From NCBI GenBank assembly GCA_038373885.1, contig JAWZYV010013019.1:682001-746000 (forward strand): a DNA stretch of 64,000 bases, written 5' to 3'. Under the pieces are notes generated by a model. The model saw only the letters and a list, made by a program, of their open reading frames with translations. It did not search any database and was not told the origin of the DNA. This document shows, piece after piece, positions 1 through 11,253 of the stretch. Position numbers and translations under genes: made by a program. The DNA is from Cheiracanthium punctorium. Its lineage: Eukaryota; Arthropoda; Arachnida; Araneae; Cheiracanthiidae. The stretch's first letter is position 1, and the number at the start of each line of letters is the position of its first letter.

Positions 1-665
1 TCTAGTTGCTCCTAAAAGTGTCACCGCAATTAAATGCTAGACGATTTCTTCTGGGTCCCCTATTTTCATTTTAACTGTTTTTGCGGCCCATTACTATTTT
101 CTATTCTGAGCTTAGTTATTGTCTTGGAAAAAAATATATTTGTAGGCCTGTGCGGTTTCATACCTTGCGAATGCCGGGTGAATACCACAGTTCCGGTTCT
201 TTTACATAAGTTGGGCAGTTGGTAGAGCATTTATTGTGTTCGGTTAGCACTTCGATTTAAATCCTGCAGATTAAGATTTCCACATAAGACTGATTACAAA
301 ATGTTGAGGTGAAAGGAAGGTATATGACCATTTTATCGCTGGGAAAATGATACTGTTATAAACTTACAGTTCGTATGCCCAGAGCACGACTAAGACATTC
401 GGAGGCCCTAGGCCAAGCACTTTTTGAGGCCCTCTATACGGCCGTACCTTAATACATATAGTAACAGGGTACTAATTTTTGTTGTACATAAAGAGGGTGG
501 GTCAAATTCCCCTTTTGTCCCATTCATTTCTAACTTAAAAGTTCATAAAATTTTAATGTTCATTCACCGGCTTCCTTGGCACTGAAAAAATATATCAAAT
601 TCCAAATGGAATTTAAAATTAAGATGGTTACCCCCCCCCCCCCCTGCTAACATGAAAAAGACGTC
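1..665. other. AT-rich DNA without a recognisable gene
   Basis: I see no supported gene here. A 63-codon ORF near the left edge has no recognisable motif or splice sites. A run of 14 C lies at about 631-644, typical of the poly-G/poly-C tracts scattered through the window. Confidence 0.5.
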
Positions 666-673
666 CCTTTTAT

Positions 674-1483
674 TAGGGAATGCAATCCCGCACTGTTTTT
701 CGTCTTGCGGGATCCCGCAATACCGCGGGATTGACATTTCATTTAGCTAGGGCTTCATTTCAACAGAGAAAAGTTTTAAAAAAGTAAGATTTTAAGCACT
801 ATGAAGCTAACTTTAATAATAATAATTAATATTATGAGATAATTTATACAATAACTTACAGAAACATGAAAATTATAATAACGATTTTCAGAATGATATA
901 CTAAGTTATGTCTTAATACATTAGTATTAGTTATGTTAGTTGCTAAAAATCTGGAATTTAGAGAAAAATACAATTTATAAATACATTCACCTACTTACGT
1001 TATTTTAGTTGCTGAAAAAAGAACGTACAAAATCGAACCAATCCAATGAATCATATCCTAGTCTAGCTTTAACTTTAGTAAAATAATTAAAAGTGTGAAT
1101 TAAAAACTGAAATGAAAACTTTTATAATTAATTCTTGCCTGTTGGCTAAGAGATAAATTAGTATGAAATATTTCAGTTCATTTGGGACTGGGAAGTTTGC
1201 GAAAAATTTAGATTACGATGTTTGATCCAGACTCTTATTAGAAGATAATTTAAAAAAATAAAACTTTAAATTAAAATTTTTAATTATCGATTCGTTTATT
1301 ATTAGATAAGAGACATGATTATTCAAAAATCTTCGGTCTATTGATTGGGAAAGCTGCATGAAATTTTAATAAAAAATAATTTATTTTTCACTATCAATCT
1401 CGCAGGATTACGATCGTAATCCCGCGGGACTAGTCCCGCAAATATTTGTGTGGGATCCCGCAGGATCGGGATTGCATTCCCTA
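674..1483. mobile_element. hAT-type non-autonomous transposon (MITE), about 810 bp
   Basis: Terminal inverted repeats TAGGGAATGCAATCCCG at the left and CGGGATTGCATTCCCTA at the right bracket 810 bp. They are flanked by a perfect 8-bp target-site duplication CCTTTTAT (666-673 and 1484-1491). An 8-bp duplication plus TAGGG-type ends is characteristic of hAT transposons. Subterminal regions at both ends contain repeated CCCGCGGGAT and GCGGGATCCCGC motifs, plausible transposase-binding sites. The interior is AT-rich with no transposase ORF, so the element would depend on a transposase in trans. Confidence 0.85.
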
Positions 1484-1491
1484 CCTTTTAT

Positions 1492-2486
1492 GATCTACTT
1501 AGTTTTTGAGTTCAACATAACGCCCCTTCGAAGCCGGTGCCCCAATGCGATGATTACCTTGCTTACCGCGTCGGGCCGCCCCTGGTTACAAAAATAAGAT
1601 AGTTTGATGAAAAAAAACCTACAAAAAGGCACAAATTATTTTCGTCCTATATTAATTCAGAAGAGCTTCTAGATATATCGGCCGTTATCAAAAAACGGGA
1701 AAGGAAAGAAAAAAAAGTAAGAAAATCTGAAACACTTTCAAATTTTAAATACGCAGTGAAGTGCTATATATTAGAAGCGTATCATATCCATGCGTCTTCC
1801 CTTTTTTTCTTTCCTTATTCAATTAAGTTGGAAAGTGTATCATTATTCATGAGTATGATTAAGCAAAATTAAAATTGATACTTCTAACATCCTTTTTCTA
1901 GGTGTAATACATTAGAAATAGAAGGGGGGGGGGAAGTCGTGCAGAAAAATCCATGATTCGAACTGAATGAAAGTTTCAAAAACTTATTTTTTTGTTTGTT
2001 TGTATTTGTAACATGTATTTCGGATTTGGGTACTTGGCCCGAAGTCCGTTTATAAAACCACATCAGAAGAAACTTATTCAGGCGATTTTATTTATAAAAA
2101 ACTGCGTATTCTATAAGTTTGCGCAATCTGTCAACGGCTTTATAAAGAAAAAAGCTCAATTGTATTTTTTTGGGGGGGGGGCGGGGGGGATAAAAGATAG
2201 TTTTTTTTATATTATAGAAACAGTGTTTTTTGTTTTTTCCGCCCGATAAACAGTAGTCTGTATGTTTATCCAGGACTTTAACTGTTTTTATTCCAAATTT
2301 CATCCCAAATAGTTTCAGCATGAAAGAGTAACAAGAATACATACAAACTTTGACATTTATAGGATAGTAGGATTTCAAAACGCAAAATTTTCAATTAATC
2401 GAAGGATCTTGGAACTCATCCCTCGCGTGAGTCTAGACTCAACATAACAAGATTAAATTCTGTAGAATGCAATTAGATGCTAGTGT
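1492..2486. other. AT-rich DNA; contains a diverged dispersed repeat
   Basis: No gene is seen. The stretch at about 1738-1860 (motif 'GGAAAGTGTATCA' with 'ATCCATGCGT') recurs at about 21465-21660 and more weakly near 22615-22670, so it is an unclassified interspersed repeat. Poly-G tracts lie near 1923 and 2170-2186. ORFs of 85 and 96 codons across the second G-tract have no motif and are treated as chance. Confidence 0.45.
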
Positions 2487-2492
2487 GAGATT
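2487..2492. repeat. Left 6-bp target-site duplication GAGATT
   Basis: GAGATT directly abuts the left end of the palindrome and is repeated in the same orientation at 16876-16881 directly after its right end. A direct repeat outside the two ends of an inverted structure is the expected trace of transposon integration. It would not arise from a simple inverted duplication or a fold-back read. Confidence 0.85.
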
Positions 2493-2666
2493 AGTAGTAG
2501 ATAAATGACAGTTCTGCTCAGGGGCAGCCCATGTTAATTGTGGGCAGCCGTGGGCAACTGTATAACTGCGTTCCCTGGGTCGAGAGAGAGAGAGAGGGGG
2601 CGTGGTCGGACCGGATGCTAAGACCGGATGTTCAAAGGGTTGATAAGAATTTTTTTTCCTTTTTTT

Positions 2667-2822
2667 CAAATAAGGGGACTTGTAATTTTTTTCAGATTTT
2701 CACATATTTTTGAAATAAGGGTACTTGGAAAAATTTTCAGATTGTGACATATTTTTCAAATAAGAGGACTTGGAAAAAATTTTCAGACTGTGATGCATTC
2801 TCTCATGAAAATAAGGGACTTT
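2667..2822. repeat. Subterminal 45-bp tandem repeat, left arm
   Basis: About 3.5 units of roughly 45 bp start near 2668, 2713, 2758 and 2807. Each has an AAATAAGGGNACTTGG core followed by an A/T-rich ATTTTCAGA block and a CATATTTTT block. The mirror array is at about 16549-16703. Repeats near transposon termini often serve as recombinase or terminal-protein binding sites; that role is inferred here. Confidence 0.7.
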
Positions 2823-3220
2823 GACATAATTTTAAATAAGCTATATGAATTAAACCTGAAATAAAAAATATTATTGTAATAAATGAGGACCCACCAGCCG
2901 CCCGGTAGAATTCGTCTACCGCCTCATTTCAAATAAAAATTCTTACTGTGCCTTTCCCCATCACGCTAGCCTCGCATGAATGGAGACAGGGCGTAGCACA
3001 GAGGATGCGTTGTTGTTTTTGTTTCTTTAAATAATAATTAACTATGTGGAGCAAAGAAATGAACAACATCCCCAGGAGGATTTAGTTTTCTTTACCATTT
3101 AGTAATAGAACCAATGCAAATTGAATAAATGCTGCTTAATACATACTTCTAATGTTTAGCTAATTTTTGTATACCGTTTAAGATTATAGCATATATTTAA
3201 TAAGTAACAGTTTACTAGAA

Positions 3221-3930
3221 TATTAAAGTAGGGTTTAGGATACCCATACATTTTCTACAAATTTCTTCTACTGTTAGGGAAGTGAGAAAATTATATCATA
3301 GAACGATTTTAGTACCTATAGTTTTTACAAATAATGATTTAGATAGTGTATGAACTTTTTTATCTAAACATTTTTTTTTTCTTAAGAGATTTTTACCCAA
3401 GTTTTAATTTTAAGTTAAATAAGTATTTTACCCAAGTTTTAATTTTAAGTTAATAAGTAATTTTACAACAAATATTTTTTTAACCAATAGTTTTAATTTT
3501 AAGTTAAATAATTTTACAACAAATTTTTTTAATTAATTTTACAACAAATATTTTTTTAATCAAGAGTTAATTTATTTTTTAACCAAGTTTTAATTTTAAG
3601 TTAAATAATTTTACAACAAATACATTTCTAAATTTATTTTTTTTACCAAGTTTTAATTTTAAGTAAATAATTAATTTTACAACAAATTTTTTTTAATCAA
3701 ATGTTTTTAATTTATCAAGAAAAAAAATTTAATCAAGTGTTTTTAATTTATCAAGAAAAAAATTTTAATCAAGAGTTTTAATTTTTTGTATACCGTATTT
3801 TTGTTAAGTAGCCGTTTAACATTAAAGTAGGATTTAGGATACCCATACATTTTCTACAAATTTAATCTACTGTTAGGCAAGTGAGAAAATTATACCATAG
3901 AAAGATTTTTACAAATAATGATATAGTCTT
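3221..3930. repeat. Duplicated block flanking an AT-rich tandem array, left arm
   Basis: A block of about 115 bp at 3221-3345 (containing GGATACCCATACATTTTCTA) is repeated in the same orientation at about 3822-3930. Between them, at about 3388-3785, lies an imperfect array built on TTTTAATTTTAAGTTAAATA and TTTTACAACAAAT units. The mirror image is at about 15440-16155. No coding potential is seen. Confidence 0.7.
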
Positions 3931-3935
3931 ATTTT

Positions 3936-4960
3936 CTATTGCGAGAAAATCACTTTACCCATATATCCCCCAAAACTCAAGTTTTTGTATACGAAATGCA
4001 TGAATACGCGTTAGATCCCCTTAGAAAGTCTTCCTACCAAGGCACCCCTCATCCTAAGCAGATACCCCCGCGTGCAGGTTTACCTTAAAGCACAAACAAA
4101 CAAAGTATTTATCTAAACATTTTTTCTTACCCACACATTTTTGATAAATCTTAGGCAGCGATTATACTAGTTTATATTTTCTATAGATCAATTAGAGAAA
4201 AAATTACAGTTTTAGTAATCCTACAAAATATTCTTACTGTATATCACAAGTAGAGTAACTTGATTTATAGAATTTCAATACGATACGAGTTAGATTGTTT
4301 ATGTGCAACACTCATTGCAGTTTGACTATGAAAGCATAATTTTATACATGCATTAATATTTTTAGAGGTATGCACTTAACCTATTTTATAGAAAGGTGAG
4401 CATAAACTTTTAGACTAGATAGTACTATTGTTAGAAAGTTGAACTATTGGAAATAAAAATTGAAGATCCGTTTTAGCACACTTGCATGTACATAAAATAT
4501 CTTTCATCTACTTAGATAGTTTAAATCACAAATCATTACTTAAACTAAAAAATACAAGGTTTTTACTTACGTGAAGGGACATCTTCGAGTCTCTGGACAA
4601 AGTACCAACATCTATACGGCTAGCAAGACCGGAAAATCGAATAATGATTTAAAATACATTATCCCTAATTCCCGGTCCAACTAGCACATGTTCATTAATT
4701 CTTAATCTTGGCTGAAAATATTAATAATATTTTGACACTAAAAACAAAATAACACATTTGAAGATATTAAACGCTTTAAAAGTACTTTTTTCTTATAACA
4801 ATTTATCAGATTCACAATGCTATTTTATGTAGGATAAAATTAGTTAGCAAGCGAAAATTTAATCTTAGTTAGAATTTACTGAAATACAAATACCATGCAT
4901 GCCTTATTTTCTATTTGGAGAAAGCCCTCAAACCCCAGTTTTTGTATACAAACTGCATAA
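3936..4960. repeat. Two copies of a 60-bp motif, left arm
   Basis: A motif of about 60 bp occurs at about 3936-4003 and 4898-4960 in the same orientation. It includes CTTATTTTCTATT, AAAC(T/C)C(A/C)AGTTTTTGTATAC and a GCAT run. The mirror pair lies at about 14401-14465 and 15363-15440. Conservation between two copies within one arm suggests a bound site or an old internal duplication. Confidence 0.55.
4571..4711 (-). other. Candidate 141-nt exon of an outward transcript, left arm (mirror of 14654-14794)
   Basis: Read on the minus strand, a 3' splice-like ATATTTTCAG precedes this segment and a strong 5' splice-like GTAAGT follows it. All three frames contain stops; one frame stays open for 20 codons and then ends at TAA. 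It could therefore be a terminal coding or a non-coding exon. Support is only the splice consensus. Confidence 0.2.
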
Positions 4961-5274
4961 AGTACTTCTACCGATAATGCTATTAATATTAATTACACTG
5001 GATTACCAACTTAAAATTTCGCAAAACACCAAAATACAGAAAAACATACATTAACAAAAAAATCACACTTAAAAGTACAACACATCAAAAGTGCAACTAT
5101 AAGAACCACATAATTATTTTCAATTAGAATTACGGTATCAACTTATATGTAACTAAAATAATAGAAAATATTACACTTACCCTATACTTGTACACGCGAG
5201 AGGTGAAAATAATAAAAATACATAATAATTCACAAAAGAATGATTGAAGTAAAATCCACGTGCCTGTGATATTG

Positions 5275-5363
5275 CTGATAACAGAAATTTAGAGATAAGA
5301 GAGTGCCTTGAGGCTCTACAGAGCCGGTACAATAAGAGTTGGCCAGTTTGCCGATAAGATAAA
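5275..5363. promoter_or_regulatory. GATA-motif cluster, distal, left arm
   Basis: Several GATAA/TTATC motifs occur within about 90 bp. The mirror of the cluster is at 14002-14090, next to a candidate 5' splice site (TAGG|GTAAGT) at 14184/14185. GATA clusters are common in arthropod promoters and enhancers; function here is inference. Confidence 0.25.
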
Positions 5364-5699
5364 ACCAGGGAGGGTGCTAGGGGTATGCAATTGGGGACAC
5401 GTGTTTCATTCTGCGTTCAAAAATGGGGACTTATGGATTAAGATCATGTTAGATTAAAGCCATTTCAATAAAAATCTATCCTTTTTGTAAACATGGGCAT
5501 TATATCCTAAATTAAAATATCAAAGTTAAGCTACAACGATTAATATATTTTACGTAGTTTAGGAAACTAATGAATCATTAAATTAATTTCTGTGAAACAA
5601 TTAGCAAAGATCATTGTACTAAAGCAAATTATTTTTGTTAAGTTTTGATAAATAACAGTAATAAATTATAGGCATTGCAGATGAATGAGTATTCACGTA

Positions 5700-6035
5700 T
5701 AAAATAGGTATTAAAATTATTGTTTAAAACAATTTTTAGAATAATAAACTAAAATTTTTATTTAATAAAGTCATAAACTAAAATTATTAATTAAAACTTG
5801 TTAATAAATTAAACATATCAAAATTTTTTTTTTATAGACTTAAATTTTACATAGACATCCTTTTAATAAATGCATAAACTAAACTTAGTTTAAAACAATT
5901 TTTTACAATAATAAACTAAAATTTTTATTTAATAAATTCATAAACTAAAACAATTTTTACAATAATAAACTAAAATTTTTTTAATAAAGTCATAAACTGA
6001 AATTATTAATGAAAACCTGTTAATAAACTAAACTG
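5700..6035. repeat. AT-rich tandem repeat (AATAATAAACTAAAATTTTT type), left arm
   Basis: Imperfect units built on AATAAACTAAAATTTTTATT and AAAGTCATAAACTAAAATTA recur about every 60-80 bp. The mirror array lies at about 13335-13665. No ORF is present. Confidence 0.6.
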
Positions 6036-6237
6036 ATTACTCTAAAAGATAGCTAATCACAACATATATCAGAAAAAATATAAGCAATTATAATACCTGA
6101 AAAATACCGGACAACACTCTTGTTGCATGCGGACAAAACATCGCTCAGCTCGGCTAAAGAATTCTTAGGTATCCGTTGCAGGAGAACTTACCTACGCCCA
6201 ACCTACAAACTCTACAAATTTAACGGCAACTGATTTT

Positions 6238-6276
6238 CTCTTATCAGGTATCACAGATCAGATAAGAGATAAGGAA
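6238..6276. promoter_or_regulatory. GATA-motif cluster upstream of the left AlkB-like gene
   Basis: TTATCAG, GATAAGA and GATAAGG lie within 40 bp, about 320 bp upstream of the ATG at 6598. The mirror is at 13098-13131. Adjacent E-box-like CACGTGAT motifs are also present. A proximal regulatory role is plausible but unproven. Confidence 0.3.
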
Positions 6277-6597
6277 GTGACATGCGCAGAAGACACGTGA
6301 TAGTGACGTGTGCAAATCTGTGTTGATTGAATATCCGGTAGGTTTCTGGCAGGATGTACATTTGCAGTGGGCAACTCTCTGTAACAGGCTAAGACAAGTT
6401 AGATGATGCAATATCTACTGGGTTGAGAAGTTTTAAGGTAGAGGGCGCTTGGGTAATCACGTGATTTTTTAAAGAATCAGTATAGAGACATTTTAGTTAG
6501 ATAAAGTGGTCAGGTGTGTGTTGCGAGACTCCCTTTACACTGTGTGCGCCTATACTTAAGACGTGTGTTTTAATTGATTTTTCGCCGAGTTTCAAAA

Positions 6598-8118
6598 ATG
6601 TGTTTGCTCTGAATACACTCCCGAGTTTTATACTCAAAGTGATGCTGATGTGTTGCTGCAAGAAATAATACAATTGCCTTTAGATGTAAAGCCTCTGCAA
6701 AGTATTGAAAAGAAAATTTCCCCGAGTTTTATACTGAAAGTGATGTTGACGTGCTACAGCAAGAATTGTTTCAATTACCCCTGCAAAGTAGTGAAAAGAA
6801 AATTTCCTCGACCCGTAAAGTAATTACTTTTGCTGATGAAGGAATCGATTACAGTTTACCTGGAGCAACAGTCTCTGTTTACTCTTGGATACCCATTTTG
6901 CAAAAAATACGTGAAGATCTACAGAAAGTGACAAATTATGAATTTAATATGGTGCAAGTGAACTTTGGCTCTGAAGAACAACCTAAAATTGAAGACGGCA
7001 ACTACGAAGATTTTAATCTAGACCTATCATCAGGTGTATGCATTCTAAGTTTTGGATCTAAACGAACTTTGGATTTTAAACCAGCGAACTGTGAAACCGC
7101 TACCATTAAATTAGAACATGGCTCAATGTGTAAGATATATCCCCCAACCAACAAACTTTTAACGCATGGTATTCCTTCTGAACCTTATGTGACAGACCCG
7201 CACATTAACCTAACATTTGCCAAAATGTACATTTATGAGCCTTCCCCGAAAAGGGCAAAGTTGGACAATTGGACGGACGATCTTTACCATAGCTTATATG
7301 CTTCTGTAAATAGTACATGGCACTTGGAAAGACTTATCTACGTTTCACTTCACGATGAAAGAACTGACTTGAAGATCCATATTAGACAATTTATTCAGAA
7401 TGCCCAATTAGACTATATACCAACCGGTCAGGGAGTCGTGATGAACCCTTCCACATGGATCGAATTTATTGTAAAACTATTAGATTTTAATATAGGTCAT
7501 AGCAATAGCTCTTTTATTTGTAATAATCAATTATCTGTATTTAATGATGATGGAAAATGCATCTTACAACAAATTTACAAAACCGCAGATTCATTCACGT
7601 TAAATCCAATTTCCTTAACACTTTTAAATGATCAAGTAAAAAAACTTTGCGAAATGAGAAATGAAATATTGGAATGCATTTTAAAAACGCTATATACGAC
7701 GACCCTGCCTCATTTAATTTTAAAATTAAAGCCGCAAAAATGTAACCGCGAACCCCATTGTAATTACGATGAGGCTAAACAACAATTAATGGATATAGTA
7801 CATCAGGAAATTTTTAAAAACATAGGCCGGGTTCAAGATCATTCTTCGCAAAGGATACATGCCTGTTCGAATAGATCACATATTGATGAGCGAGAGGGTC
7901 TTATAAGTAGTAAAGCATGGTTTACGGTTGACATGCCGTATATTGCAAGAGAGATATGCGAGAAAAAATGCACTTGTCATTATGACGGAGAATTTTTTTC
8001 AAACATTTTCATTGAAGACTATATGAAGTATCTTCAAAATGAGCTATTTAATTCATTTTTTCAACCGTTTTCAGATTTTGCGAATTCCAAGGATGACAAA
8101 ACATGTGTAATTATGTGA
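6598..8118 (+). pseudogene. Left-arm copy of the AlkB-like gene, 5' end frameshifted
   Basis: The mirror-image copy of the intact gene at 11254-12774. It starts with the same ATG (6598-6600), but an extra C around 6608 produces an in-frame TGA at 6610-6612 after four codons. A second lesion, one C missing in the run near 6719-6723, lies just before the second PEFYT motif. Downstream the reading frame is open from 6709 to the stop at 8116-8118, but its first in-frame ATG is 6949, inside the AlkB-like domain. The open frame begins after a TGA at 6706-6708. The remaining product differs from the right copy by one residue (Ala for Val in the QN(A/V)QLDY motif). It probably makes no full protein unless splicing or another start bypasses the damage. 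The two indels could also be consensus errors, because near-identical arms are hard to polish. Confidence 0.75.
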
Positions 8119-8315
8119 TGTTATTGGTGTATAACTAGTATTGCGATTGTAAAAAATATATTAAAACCATTGTGATTATGTAGAAAAAGTTTGCTTGCTT
8201 CTACAACAGTAAGATTTTACTGATTTGTGCATGATTAATTGTGGATTACACTTTGAAAAGTTATTATTTTCTTAATTGTGTAAATAGTTTGTGTAATTTA
8301 AAATATGTTTTTGTA

Positions 8316-8321
8316 AATAAA
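8316..8321 (+). terminator. Poly(A) signal AATAAA after the left gene copy
   Basis: AATAAA lies about 200 bp past the stop codon, followed by A/T-rich and TG-rich DNA (TTTTCTGTGTTTTC). This is a suitable cleavage and polyadenylation context for the gene pointing to the palindrome centre. Confidence 0.55.
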
Positions 8322-8339
8322 TAAGTTTAAACATGAAAA

Positions 8340-11040
8340 CTTTTCTGTGTTTTCTTTATGTGTATGTGCGTGTTGATTACTTGCAAAATAAAAATCTATT
8401 AAATAAAAAGTGGTAAAGTTAGCATACTTGGTCACGATTTAAGGTTCTCGTTTTTATACTTATCTTTTATACACTACAAGGTAGAAAGTTAGAAATTTAA
8501 CAAAATTTATTGAAGCATGTACTATGGAAACATTAATCTACTACATAGAAATAAAATGTTTTGATTAAAATCATAAACTTAAGTGTGATAGGTAAATTGT
8601 GTTACATGAGAATTCACAAAGTATTAATTTTTTTATAAAATGAACTTGGCTAAAAAAGTAAGTTTCCATAATTTTATAACTTAATCGATTTTACAGGTTT
8701 TTCAAAAATAAAGTTAAGTGAGATAAAGAAACTTAGTATTTTTAAATAAAGATTTTTTGAGGTATTCTTTAATGTAAAGATCTTACCACATTTTACTTGA
8801 AGTAACAGAATATTTTAAATCAGACACTATGTTTTTAAAACATCAGAGTATTAACTTAGCATATTTTTTATTAAGTAATGGGCTTGAATATTTTTATAAG
8901 AAATATCAACTAAGTGCACATATTACACATTTTACTGATTAAGATGGTTATGCTTACAAATTTTAAATAAATATGCTCTTACTTTTATACATGTTACTTG
9001 TTCAAACTAAGTGTACTTTTGATTTGTATACGTTTATGAGTTCTCATAAGTTATGAAATTATTTCTCGAAAGGAACTTAGCTATTAGAACTTTGTAAATT
9101 TTGTAGAAGTAGTATGCTTAACATGTTTTTCATGAAATGGATTTAAATTTGGTATAGAAATAATCAGTTATTTTTGCATAGATGTATAAACTTATCTTTA
9201 TGTAAACCATAACTAATTAAAAGTAACATAATTTATGTCTATACAAAGTGAGGGACTTAAACTATTTTTCAGAATTATCAAGTAAAGGATTTTACAAAAT
9301 ACTTAGTAAACTGCATTAATAGATTGTAAGTTGTAATTTTTTTCTGTTAGAAGTTTTGCACATTGCTATATTTTATGTTCTGATAAGTCGTTGAATATAT
9401 TCTTTAAATAAACTAACAGATCTGTACTTTGAAAATTTCATTGAAGTGTTGAACTTTGGTATTTTTCGAATGTTACGAACTTGATACATTTTTTCTGAAG
9501 TGCTAGATATGTGAAATTGTCTTTTTAGAAACATTGAATTATTCAACTTAGTACATTTCAGTTACTCTTTCAAGATAACGGACTTAGAATTTTTTTACAA
9601 ATAGCAAGCTAGTAACTTGCTAAACGTGCTTCTTGCAAATATTTTTAAATACTTAATTTATTATATTTTAATTTGTTTATTTCTTTTTAGTAGTTACAAC
9701 TTTGATAATTTTTAAGAACAGTATTTAAAAATATTTGCAAGAAGCACGTTTAGCAAGTTACTAGCTTGCTATTTGTAAAAAAATTCTAAGTCCGTTATCT
9801 TGAAAGAGTAACTGAAATGTACTAAGTTGAATAATTCAATGTTTCTAAAAAGACAATTTCACATATCTAGCACTTCAGAAAAAATGTATCAAGTTCGTAA
9901 CATTCGAAAAATACCAAAGTTCAACACTTCAATGAAATTTTCAAAGTACAGATCTGTTAGTTTATTTAAAGAATATATTCAACGACTTATCAGAACATAA
10001 AATATACCAATGTGCAAAACTTCTAACAGAAAAAAATTACAACTTACAATCTATTAATGCAGTTTACTAAGTATTTTGTAAAATCCTTTACTTGATAATT
10101 CTGAAAAATAGTTTAAGTCCCTCACTTTGTATAGACATAAATTATGTTACTTTTAATTAGTTATGGTTTACATAAAGATAAGTTTATACATCTATGCAAA
10201 AATAACTGATTATTTCTATACCAAATTTAAATCCATTTCATGAAAAACATGTTAAGCATACTACTTCTACAAAATTTACAAAGTTCTAATAGCTAAGTTC
10301 CTTTCGAGAAATAATTTCATAACTTATGAGAACTCATAAACGTATACAAATCAAAAGTACACTTAGTTTGAACAAGTAACATGTATAAAAGTAAGAGCAT
10401 ATTTATTTAAAATTTGTAAGCATAACCATCTTAATCAGTAAAATGTGTAATATGTGCACTTAGTTGATATTTCTTATAAAAATATTCAAGCCCATTACTT
10501 AATAAAAAATATGCTAAGTTAATACTCTGATGTTTTAAAAACATAGTGTCTGATTTAAAATATTCTGTTACTTCAAGTAAAATGTGGTAAGATCTTTACA
10601 TTAAAGAATACCTCAAAAAATCTTTATTTAAAAATACTAAGTTTCTTTATCTCACTTAACTTTATTTTTGAAAAACCTGTAAAATCGATTAAGTTATAAA
10701 ATTATGGAAACTTACTTTTTTAGCCAAGTTCATTTTATAAAAAAATTAATACTTTGTGAATTCTCATGTAACACAATTTACCTATCACACTTAAGTTTAT
10801 GATTTTAATCAAAACATTTTATTTCTATGTAGTAGATTAATGTTTCCATAGTACATGCTTCAATAAATTTTGTTAAATTTCTAACTTTCTACCTTGTAGT
10901 GTATAAAAGATAAGTATAAAACGAGAACCTTAAATCGTGACCAAGTATGCTAACTTTACCACTTTTTATTTAATAGATTTTTATTTTGCAAGTAATCAAC
11001 ACGCACATACACATAAAGAAAACACAGAAAAGTTTTCATG
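8340..11040. other. Gene-free inner part of both arms
   Basis: Between the two convergent poly(A) signals lies about 2.7 kb of AT-rich DNA, itself a perfect-looking inverted repeat around 9654-9719. No ORF of note on either strand. Transcription reading through the centre from either gene would produce an RNA able to fold into a very long hairpin with a 66-nt loop. Confidence 0.6.
9654..9719. other. 66-bp spacer at the palindrome centre
   Basis: The arms stop matching at 9653 and 9720. The unpaired segment is AT-rich and shows no motif. A short non-palindromic centre is typical of large stable inverted repeats. Confidence 0.85.
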
Positions 11041-11050
11041 TTTAAACTTA

Positions 11051-11056
11051 TTTATT
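11051..11056 (-). terminator. Poly(A) signal AATAAA after the right gene copy
   Basis: Reads AATAAA on the minus strand about 200 bp beyond the stop codon of the intact gene. It mirrors 8316-8321. Confidence 0.55.
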
Positions 11057-11253
11057 TACAAAAACATATTTTAAATTACACAAACTATTTACACAATTAA
11101 GAAAATAATAACTTTTCAAAGTGTAATCCACAATTAATCATGCACAAATCAGTAAAATCTTACTGTTGTAGAAGCAAGCAAACTTTTTCTACATAATCAC
11201 AATGGTTTTAATATATTTTTTACAATCGCAATACTAGTTATACACCAATAACA

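Larger units (their letters stand above)
2493..9653 (+). repeat. Left arm of the palindrome (inverted repeat)
   Basis: This arm is the reverse complement of 9720-16875 over its whole length, apart from scattered single-base differences and short indels. It carries the broken copy of the AlkB-like gene. The coordinate sum with the mirror position stays between about 19365 and 19373, which shows how few indels separate the arms. Confidence 0.9.

Noticed and set aside
3388..3785. CRISPR-like array
   Set aside because: Units are AT-rich and degenerate without unique equal-length spacers, in a eukaryotic context.
6751..8118. 455-aa version of the left gene starting at 6751
   Set aside because: The start codon there is GTG; an arthropod-type nuclear gene would need ATG, and the first in-frame ATG is 6949.
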